Of a DNA stretch of 64,000 bases, positions 57,906-64,000 are shown piece by piece. Each line of letters opens with the position of its first letter. Position 1 is the first letter of the stretch. The position numbers and the translations under genes are program-made. This DNA is from Oceaniferula spumae (GTDB taxonomy: Bacteria > Verrucomicrobiota > Verrucomicrobiia > Verrucomicrobiales > Akkermansiaceae), in NCBI RefSeq assembly GCF_042849255.1, contig NZ_AP026866.1, positions 4,030,001 to 4,094,000 on the forward strand, written 5' to 3'. The notes below the pieces were generated by a model, which did not search any database, was not told where the DNA came from, and worked only from the letters and a program-made list of their open reading frames with translations.

Positions 57906-59150
57906 TTGGCCGGACCGACCAGTGCTGACGGAGATCATCCGGAAGACATTCCGGCATGGGCACGCGAGGATGCGTTTCCTCTCAAACCCACTGGTTCCGA
58001 TTTCGGGCTAATCGATCCGAAAGGCGGCGAGCACTTCGCCACGAATGCCGCTGACCTGGCGCAAAAGGTGGCGCAATTTCGTGGCGGTATCGATCTGGTG
58101 TGGACGCCGGATTCACCACGTCTAGTCGTGCCTGAGGCTGTGCCGGCATTGCACCAGTCGTTGAGACAGCGGCAGGAAAAATTTGCCGCCAACGACATTA
58201 GTGACGGTCGCCGGATGTCATTGGTATTTGGAGCGGCCGTTCTCTGGACGGGTTTTGCGGCTTGGAAAAATCATGGTGAAGATCTGCACGCGCTCTATTC
58301 CAGCCAACATACTGGTTTGGCGGCGTTGCTGTTGTTCATTTTCGGCCTCCTGCCGCTTTATGAAGGTTGGAAAACGCGCCGTCGACTGACGAACACCAAA
58401 CCCGAGGATCTGAAAGATGAGATTCCCGAGGCTCAGTTTGACTCTTGGTTACAACGCCGAAAAGTGCCGGTGACCTATTTTTTGTTAGGGTGCCTAGCGC
58501 TGGTGGGGCTCGCGCAGCTATATGTCGACTGGGGTTCTGCTGGAATGAAACCCTCGATTCTCCGGGCCGGGTTGCTGAAATTGCAGGCGTTGAATTATCC
58601 TGAGATATCCAATGGTGGCGCGTGGTGGCGGATGATGACGGCTCCGATGCTGCACGGCTATATCGTGCACTTGTTGATGAATGCCGGGGGTATTTTATAT
58701 TTGGGACGTCGAACCGAGACCTTGGCTCGATGGCCGCACCTGCTGATCGTATTTGCCATGTCAGCATGGATCGGCGGTGTGGCTTCCTTCTATTGGATGC
58801 CTAATTCGGTGGCAGTGGGGTCATCTGGTGGTTTGATGGGGCTGTTAGGGTTCATGCTGGTCTTTGAAAAGATGCATGCCCGACTGGTTCCAAAGCCAGC
58901 GCAACGGCGGCTTTTGGCTGGTATTGTGCTGATGGTGATCATCGGCTTACTCGGCATGAGTTTCATTGATAACGCCGCTCACGCCGGTGGCCTGTTAGCA
59001 GGGATGATGTATGCGGGTATCGTATTTCCTCGCTCGGCTTCCTTTCACCGTCCTGACACGATGCTGCGAGACAAGGTGGTGGGTGGTTTTGTGGCGCTCA
59101 TGATTATCGTTGTGACATGCTTCACCATCCAGCAGGTGCTGGGGATGTAG
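57906..59150 (+). CDS. Rhomboid-family intramembrane serine protease with N-terminal soluble domain
   Basis: A 414-aa membrane protein, TTG start 6 nt after secG. The catalytic dyad is visible: GSSGGLMGLLGFML (G-x-S-G, Ser) and NAAHAGGLLAGMMY (His). About seven hydrophobic segments occupy residues 100-410. The first 90 residues form a soluble domain (TDSPRLVV-like region with VWTPDSPRLVVPEAVPALHQ), probably regulatory. Rhomboids cleave transmembrane substrates; the substrate here is unknown. Its closeness to secG suggests cotranscription. Confidence 0.85.
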   Translation: MAGPTSADGDHPEDIPAWAREDAFPLKPTGSDFGLIDPKGGEHFATNAADLAQKVAQFRGGIDLVWTPDSPRLVVPEAVPALHQSLRQRQEKFAANDISDGRRMSLVFGAAVLWTGFAAWKNHGEDLHALYSSQHTGLAALLLFIFGLLPLYEGWKTRRRLTNTKPEDLKDEIPEAQFDSWLQRRKVPVTYFLLGCLALVGLAQLYVDWGSAGMKPSILRAGLLKLQALNYPEISNGGAWWRMMTAPMLHGYIVHLLMNAGGILYLGRRTETLARWPHLLIVFAMSAWIGGVASFYWMPNSVAVGSSGGLMGLLGFMLVFEKMHARLVPKPAQRRLLAGIVLMVIIGLLGMSFIDNAAHAGGLLAGMMYAGIVFPRSASFHRPDTMLRDKVVGGFVALMIIVVTCFTIQQVLGM

Positions 59151-59245
59151 GATGTGAGAAATATCATACGCAGGCTTGTCAAAAAGCCATCTGCTGGCAT
59201 GAATAAAGGGGCTGGCAGTAGCCGGACCTCTCGACGAAATCACTT

Positions 59246-60745
59246 ATGTACGTACTCGGCATCGATACTGGCACTCAGAGCACAAAGACCGTTGTCTTTG
59301 ATCTGGAAAAAGCGGCTGTTGTTGCCCAAGCGTCAGAAGCCTACGAGATGATCGAAGGCTTGCCCGAAGGGCACCGCGAGCAGGATCCTGCATTGTGGAT
59401 CAAGGCGGTCGATAGCACGGTCCGTAGTTGCTTGAAGCAACTGGGAGATGATGTCTCACGTGTCGCAGCCATCGGTGTCAGTGGACAACAACATGGCTTG
59501 GTGGTGTTGGATTCCGAAAATCGGATCATCCGTCCTGCCAAACTCTGGTGTGATACTTCCACCACTGAGCAATGCGATGAGATTGCCCGCGCATTCGGGG
59601 GATCACCCGGCCTGATCGAGTTAGCAGGGAACCCTATTCTTCCTGGCTACACTGCTTCCAAGATCCTTTGGCTGAAACAGAACGAGCCGCAGAATTTCCA
59701 ACGGATCGAAACGATTCTGTTGCCTCACGACTTTATCAATTACTGGCTGACCGGCGTCAAACGCATGGAGCCGGGCGATGCCTCAGGCACCGGACTTTTT
59801 GATGTGCGCAACCGCTGCTGGAGTCATGAACTCATCGATTTCATTGATCCGATGCTGCATCAGGCCCTGCCACAGATCGGTTCATCCCGCGATGTGTTAG
59901 GTCCCATCCGGCCAGAGTTGGCTACAGCATGGGGGCTTGGTTCCCATGTGTTAGTGAGTGCCGGAGGTGGCGATAATATGATGGGCGCCATCGGCACCGG
60001 CAATGTTACCGAAGGCCAGGTCACTGTTTCCCTAGGAACCAGCGGCACAGTCTTTGGTGTCAGTGATCAGCCTTTGATCGATCCACAAGGTGAGGTGGCA
60101 GCATTCTGTGATTCCACCGATAAGTGGTTGCCTCTGGTCTGCACGATGAATGCAACGGTGGTTACCGAAGCTGTTAGGAAACATTACGGCTGGGATCATG
60201 AGCGGATGGAAAAAGAAGTCGCGTCCGCAACAATGGGGGCGGAGGGGCTGATGATGCTTCCATACTTGCAAGGTGAACGCACACCGGGCCTACCTGATGG
60301 CTGTGGCGTAATTCACGGTCTGAACATGACTAACTTTACTTCCGCAAACATGATGCGGGCTGCCATGGAGGGCGTTAGCCTCAGCCTTGGTTACGGAATG
60401 CTGAGGCTCAATGAACTTGGCCTGGAAGCGACATCCGTTCGTCTAACAGGTGGTGGTTCCAGGAGTCCGGTATGGCGGCAAATGCTTGCCGATGTCTTCG
60501 GCTTACCAGTGGTGGGTTTACAGACTGATGAAGGTGCAGCTCTGGGCGCGGCACTTCAGGCCGCGGTCGGATTCTTCCACCACAGCGGTGAAAGCCTGAG
60601 CTACGAAGAGATCATTAGCTACGCGGTGAAACCCGATGAGGAAACGCTCTGCGAGCCAGACGAATCACGCCACGAGTTTTACCAAAACTTGTTATCACGA
60701 CAGCAATATTTAGTGGAGACTCTTCATATTCCAGGATTCCTCTAA
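59246..60745 (+). CDS. xylB: Xylulokinase (FGGY family)
   Basis: A 499-aa FGGY carbohydrate kinase. VLGIDTGTQSTKTVVFDLEK (phosphate 1), VAAIGVSGQQHGLVVLD, NYWLTGVKRMEPGDASGTGL and the ATP-binding GGGSRSPVWRQMLADVFGLP fit D-xylulokinases. It phosphorylates xylulose to xylulose-5-phosphate for the pentose phosphate pathway. No xylose isomerase or transporter is present in the window; other pentulose kinases of the family cannot be excluded. It is followed after 19 nt by the DUF374 gene. Confidence 0.85.
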   Translation: MYVLGIDTGTQSTKTVVFDLEKAAVVAQASEAYEMIEGLPEGHREQDPALWIKAVDSTVRSCLKQLGDDVSRVAAIGVSGQQHGLVVLDSENRIIRPAKLWCDTSTTEQCDEIARAFGGSPGLIELAGNPILPGYTASKILWLKQNEPQNFQRIETILLPHDFINYWLTGVKRMEPGDASGTGLFDVRNRCWSHELIDFIDPMLHQALPQIGSSRDVLGPIRPELATAWGLGSHVLVSAGGGDNMMGAIGTGNVTEGQVTVSLGTSGTVFGVSDQPLIDPQGEVAAFCDSTDKWLPLVCTMNATVVTEAVRKHYGWDHERMEKEVASATMGAEGLMMLPYLQGERTPGLPDGCGVIHGLNMTNFTSANMMRAAMEGVSLSLGYGMLRLNELGLEATSVRLTGGGSRSPVWRQMLADVFGLPVVGLQTDEGAALGAALQAAVGFFHHSGESLSYEEIISYAVKPDEETLCEPDESRHEFYQNLLSRQQYLVETLHIPGFL

Positions 60746-60764
60746 CATCTCCCCATAGATCAAG

Positions 60765-61448
60765 ATGAGCAAAGGATCTGACATCAGGGGAACATGGAAA
60801 CAACGGCTTGCTGGGAAAGTGGTGACCGTCTTAATTCGTCTGTTAGGTCTGACCCTGCGCTGCCGGTTAGAGGATCCGCATGGCATCAGGCAGCTAGCTC
60901 AGCCAGGTGTTCCGGTGATTTGGATCTTTTGGCATAATTGCCTGATAGCGGCCCCTCTCAACAAAGTGAAGTTCAGTGGCAGAGCTCCTGCCAGCGCGCT
61001 AGCCAGTGCTAGTAAAGACGGAGCGGTGATCGAGTCCGTAGTGAGCAGTTTCGGGGTGAAAACGGTTCGGGGATCGAGCTCTCGTCGTGGGGTTGCCGCG
61101 TTAATTGCGTTGAAAAAAGCACTCAAGGCAGGGGAGCAACTATTTGTGACTCCTGATGGTCCCCGTGGACCGCGCTATCATCTTCAGCCTGGGATTGTGA
61201 AGCTGGCTCAGTCGTCCGGCGCTCCCATCTTGCCTGTGCGATTTACCTTTTCGTCCTGCTGGCGACTGAAGAGTTGGGACCGATTTCGCATTCCCAAGCC
61301 ATTTAGCTCAATCACTATCCATCTCGACCAGAAGATCGATATCCCATCTAAATTAGACGAAAATACTTTTGAATCCCACCGACGAAAAGTTGAAGATACT
61401 CTGCGTCAAGGTGTGGATGATCTCCCTGAACAAGAACCTGTTTCCTAA
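60765..61448 (+). CDS. DUF374 lysophospholipid acyltransferase-like protein
   Basis: A 227-aa protein of the DUF374 (LPLAT-related) family. PVIWIFWHNCLIAAPL (H-x4 catalytic-His-type motif), ASASKDGAVIESVVSSFGVK, TVRGSSSRRGVAAL and VTPDGPRGPRYHLQPGIVKL are diagnostic. It is expected to act on an acyl-lipid, perhaps lipid A related, at the inner membrane. It lies between xylB and folD (11 nt before folD). Confidence 0.85.
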   Translation: MSKGSDIRGTWKQRLAGKVVTVLIRLLGLTLRCRLEDPHGIRQLAQPGVPVIWIFWHNCLIAAPLNKVKFSGRAPASALASASKDGAVIESVVSSFGVKTVRGSSSRRGVAALIALKKALKAGEQLFVTPDGPRGPRYHLQPGIVKLAQSSGAPILPVRFTFSSCWRLKSWDRFRIPKPFSSITIHLDQKIDIPSKLDENTFESHRRKVEDTLRQGVDDLPEQEPVS

Positions 61449-61459
61449 TAAAAAATTAT

Positions 61460-62338
61460 ATGAGCAATATCATTGATGGCAAATCCGTCGCCGAGAAGGT
61501 GCTGGCCGAATGTGGTCAGGAAATCGAAGATCTGAAAAATCAGGGAATCATTCCCGGTCTCGCAGTGGTTCTGGTGGGAGACGATCCAGCATCTAAAGTT
61601 TACGTCGGTTCCAAAGTTCGCAAATGTGCTGAGTTAGGTCTCCACTCCCGCAAGATTGAGTTGCCCTCGAATGCGACCCATCAACAGGTTCTGGATGTAG
61701 TCAATGAGCTGAATGCGGACCCTAAGATTCACGGTATTTTGGTGCAATCACCACCGCCACCGCAGATCGATGAAGACGCCATTGTTAGGGCGATTGATCC
61801 AGCTAAGGACGTCGATGGATTTCACCCCGAGAATGTGGCAAAGCTCGCCCTCGAGGACAGCTCAGGATTCGTGCCCTGCACACCCGCTGGCTGCATGCGC
61901 TTACTCAAGGAGGCTGGTGTGGAAACTTCCGGCGCAGAGGCCGTGGTCATCGGTCGCAGCATGATTGTGGGCAAGCCCATGGCGCTCTTACTGATGAGCA
62001 AAGAGGGTAATGCTACGGTCACCGTCGCGCATTCGCGCACCAAGGATCTGGCAGAGGTTTGTCGCCGTGCGGATATTATCGTCGCCGCGATCGGTCGACC
62101 TGAGTTTGTCACCGCCGATATGGTCAAGGATGGTGCCGCAGTCATCGACGTGGGCATCAACCGTGTTGAAGACGCATCCGCCAAACGTGGCTACCGTCTG
62201 GTCGGCGATGTCGCTTATGATGAGGTTGCCCCCAAGTGCTCGGCAATCACTCCCGTGCCTGGAGGCGTCGGCCCGATGACGATCGCGATGTTGATTTCCA
62301 ACACCATCAAGGCAGCGAGGCAGAGCCAAACATCTTGA
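61460..62338 (+). CDS. folD: Bifunctional methylenetetrahydrofolate dehydrogenase/cyclohydrolase
   Basis: A 292-aa enzyme interconverting methylene-, methenyl- and formyl-tetrahydrofolate using NADP. Signatures: GLAVVLVGDDPASKVYVGSK (with the catalytic Lys near KVRKCAE), IHGILVQSPPPPQIDED, DVDGFHPENVAKL and AVVIGRSMIVGKPMALLL, with TVTVAHSRTKDL and PVPGGVGPMTIAML. The family normally has VQLPLP in the substrate loop; here it is VQSPPPP, a small difference. Confidence 0.95.
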   Translation: MSNIIDGKSVAEKVLAECGQEIEDLKNQGIIPGLAVVLVGDDPASKVYVGSKVRKCAELGLHSRKIELPSNATHQQVLDVVNELNADPKIHGILVQSPPPPQIDEDAIVRAIDPAKDVDGFHPENVAKLALEDSSGFVPCTPAGCMRLLKEAGVETSGAEAVVIGRSMIVGKPMALLLMSKEGNATVTVAHSRTKDLAEVCRRADIIVAAIGRPEFVTADMVKDGAAVIDVGINRVEDASAKRGYRLVGDVAYDEVAPKCSAITPVPGGVGPMTIAMLISNTIKAARQSQTS

Positions 62339-62367
62339 CTCTGCGCACTGCGCTATTGATGCAATAA

Positions 62368-63660
62368 CTACTTCTGGATCTCCCAAACCTCGCAGATCTG
62401 ATTGGCTGCGTTGTCTGTGGTTGAAAATCGGTTAGTTTGTCCAAGGTAGACAGCTTTGACCTGCTGGCCGCTGTCCTTGAGTGTGTTCACCACTGAGGCA
62501 ACCGTAGTTGCGCGCTTGGCTGAGAGTTCACGGTTACTAACAGCATCGCCCGTTTTGGAGGCGTAACCGACGACGAGGAAAAAGCTCTCTGTGTTTTTTT
62601 GCTGGGAAATGGCTTCACGAATCAAAGCTTCACGATCAAATGGCACCTGTGAGGTGCCAGTGGCAAATTCCTGACGATGCACAATGCGCGCATTCAAGGT
62701 TGATCCGATGCTCTGGTAGGCGGCAGCGAGTTGCTGCGGATTGGTGTCTTCGAGGGTGCGCAGGCGTTCGAAGAGGGCTGCTGCTTCAGCGGGCAAGTCT
62801 TTGTGTGACTCGATGAAGAGACGGGTGCGGTCCAACTGGGCGCGGAGGCTCTGGATTTCGTAACGTTGCTGGCTTACTTGCGGACGTATTTTTTCGAGCT
62901 CGGCCACGACGTCGTTATACTTGTCCCGATCTACCGTGTTTTTCTGGGATTCGAGAAGGCCGTCGACTTGAAGTTCCAGTTTCTTGGCGTTTGCGATGCT
63001 GGCGTCGAGTTGTTTGTTCAGGCTTGCGAGTTGCTCATTGGTCGGGCGGGTTTGAAATTCGCCGAGTTGTTTGCGGAGCATCACGGCTTGGTTCTCAGCA
63101 ATCTTAAGGTCGTTTTGCAGTCGGGTGACTTCGGCACTGGAATTTGCGGCTTGGGCCAGCTGCTTTTGCAGTGACGCGATTTGTCCGTAGAGTTGCTGTG
63201 AATTCTGGGATCGAGCGGCGAGTTCGCTTTCCAGCTTTCGTAATGTCTCGTCCTTGCTCGCCAGTTCTTTTTCCCACTGGCCGGTCAGAGCAGCGAGGGA
63301 AGTGGCGTCGCGTTGTAGACGATCAGCCATGCTGCGTGCGCTGCTGGCACCTTCCGGAAGAGGTGGAAGCCCTTTGCTCAGACGGGCGGCATTGGCATCA
63401 GCTCTTAACTGGGCGTTGCGGGCCTGAAGTTCGGTGATGTCAGACGAGTCATCTTTGGAGAAGAGCCCTTTGCCATTCATCGAGAACATCAGCATGATAA
63501 AAAGTAACGCCACGACGAGAATGATGAGCGCGGTAGTCAGCGATTGATTAGAGCCGGATTTGACAGGAGCCGCGGCCACGGGGTGATCCATAGGAAGAGG
63601 CTCGGCGGCAGGCACGTTGTGCGCTGGGGTTTGTGGTAATGGTTGGTCTTTTTTTTCCAT
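62368..63660 (-). CDS. Membrane-anchored coiled-coil protein with OmpA-like C-terminal domain
   Basis: A 430-aa protein. After a Pro-rich N-terminus it has one transmembrane helix (ALIILVVALLFIMLMFS), then a long coiled coil (about residues 75-270, for example KLESELAARSQNSQQLYGQI), and a C-terminal OmpA-type domain (SFFLVVGYASKTGDAVSN with LSAKRATTVASVV) that should bind peptidoglycan. The layout fits a periplasmic spacer linking inner membrane to the wall. The ATG at 63660 is chosen; a TTG at 63723 with AGGA upstream would add 21 residues. Confidence 0.78.
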   Translation of the reverse strand: MEKKDQPLPQTPAHNVPAAEPLPMDHPVAAAPVKSGSNQSLTTALIILVVALLFIMLMFSMNGKGLFSKDDSSDITELQARNAQLRADANAARLSKGLPPLPEGASSARSMADRLQRDATSLAALTGQWEKELASKDETLRKLESELAARSQNSQQLYGQIASLQKQLAQAANSSAEVTRLQNDLKIAENQAVMLRKQLGEFQTRPTNEQLASLNKQLDASIANAKKLELQVDGLLESQKNTVDRDKYNDVVAELEKIRPQVSQQRYEIQSLRAQLDRTRLFIESHKDLPAEAAALFERLRTLEDTNPQQLAAAYQSIGSTLNARIVHRQEFATGTSQVPFDREALIREAISQQKNTESFFLVVGYASKTGDAVSNRELSAKRATTVASVVNTLKDSGQQVKAVYLGQTNRFSTTDNAANQICEVWEIQK

Positions 63661-63775
63661 GGTGGGAAGGTGTGGGTCGTTAGGTGTGGGCGGAGGTTTA
63701 GCGGTTTTTCTGATCGAGTGCAAGGGTCCTGTTCACCCTCAGATGGCCAATACCATCATGAAAAAGGGGTGTTTT

Positions 63776-64000
63776 CTAGGCTTGAGCCAGCTTCAAATTG
63801 GGATTGATGTCCTCGTGGAGGCTGGAGTGCTGACCTCTCAGGTGGCTGTGTAATGCGACAAATCCGATCATAGCCGCATTATCAGTGGACAGTGCCGGAG
63901 GGGCGATCAATAGCTCGAATCCATGCTGGTCGCAGGTCTGCTGCATTGCCGACCGCAATGTTTTGTTGCAAGAAACACCCCCAGAGAGACTGATCAGCTT
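63776..64000 (-). CDS. tsaD: tRNA threonylcarbamoyladenosine synthase TsaD, 5'-truncated by window edge
   Basis: The C-terminal end of TsaD, whose gene begins beyond the window. The frame enters at the edge with LISLSGGVSCNKTLRSAM and contains the conserved APPALSTDNAAMIGFVALHS, where the STDNAAMI segment contributes Fe and nucleotide binding. The full gene is about 330-340 codons; 75 codons (74 residues) are present. TsaD with TsaB and TsaE makes t6A in tRNAs reading ANN codons. Minus strand, next to the OmpA-like gene. Confidence 0.93.
   Translation of the reverse strand, partial: KLISLSGGVSCNKTLRSAMQQTCDQHGFELLIAPPALSTDNAAMIGFVALHSHLRGQHSSLHEDINPNLKLAQA

Noticed and set aside
57360..57938. 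A 192-aa minus-strand frame opposite secG
   Set aside because: Antisense to secG; low complexity mirrors the Pro/Glu-rich SecG tail.
1..64000. CRISPR array, rRNA, tRNA, prophage or integrase genes
   Set aside because: I looked for repeat-spacer arrays, rRNA blocks, tRNA cloverleafs and phage signatures and saw none I could support; short tRNAs could be missed by eye.

Overview
The window looks like a chromosomal segment of a Gram-negative Verrucomicrobiota bacterium, probably Verrucomicrobiales near the Akkermansia/Rubritalea group. Evidence: LPS core and lipid A genes; a type IV pilus-like locus whose gene order (pilin, PilM-like, short PilO-like, small periplasmic protein, secretin) matches the Akkermansia Amuc_1102 to Amuc_1098 cluster as I know it; pseudopilins resembling the 'Verru_Chthon cassette' families; a PEP-CTERM protein; and a YfbK-type VWA protein beside an ECF sigma factor. 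Family and synteny assignments come from reading motifs; no database search was run.

Layout. 1-6.8 kb: cell-envelope genes (GT2 fragment, waaG, waaP, a second LPS-kinase-like protein, an alkaline-phosphatase-fold membrane phosphotransferase, LpxL with an extra C-terminal domain). 6.8-21.8 kb: an orphan OppF-type ATPase, a large exported protein, priA, sigma factor plus VWA protein, cardiolipin synthase, a Na+/H+ antiporter, ribE, a REP-associated transposase with its palindromes, folA, thyA, a PEP-CTERM protein and a GGQ release-factor-like protein. 21.8-27.2 kb: a minus-strand run of vitamin and amino-acid genes (panB, folK, dapB, vapBC, dapA, dapF, trpA).

27.5-44.1 kb: a long plus-strand gene run building a type IV pilus/type II secretion-like machine. 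It begins with an ABC exporter pair and a His/Cys-rich anchored protein. PilT-like ATPase, pilin, a PilM-like protein fused to a PilN-like part, PilO-like and PilP-position proteins, secretin, a stand-alone GspE N-domain-like protein, PilB and PilC follow. The run then holds a small membrane protein, a second pilin, four exported or anchored unknowns and a strong terminator. 44.1-55.3 kb: facing minus-strand genes made of two related sets of secreted proteins flanking a three-gene pseudopilin operon, plus a double-psi-barrel-like protein. This block is the best candidate for an undescribed system: a machine with five prepilin-like subunits and a duplicated set of putative surface proteins. No prepilin peptidase is present in the window.

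55.7-64 kb: housekeeping genes (ychF, panD, secG, rhomboid protease, xylB, DUF374 acyltransferase, folD, an OmpA-like coiled-coil protein and the 3' end of tsaD).

Two sequence-level features cut across the annotation. The hexamer TGTTAG/CTAACA looks several-fold over-represented on both strands, and REP palindromes provide the stop codons of five genes. Many genes also lack a Shine-Dalgarno sequence and have C/A-rich leaders instead.
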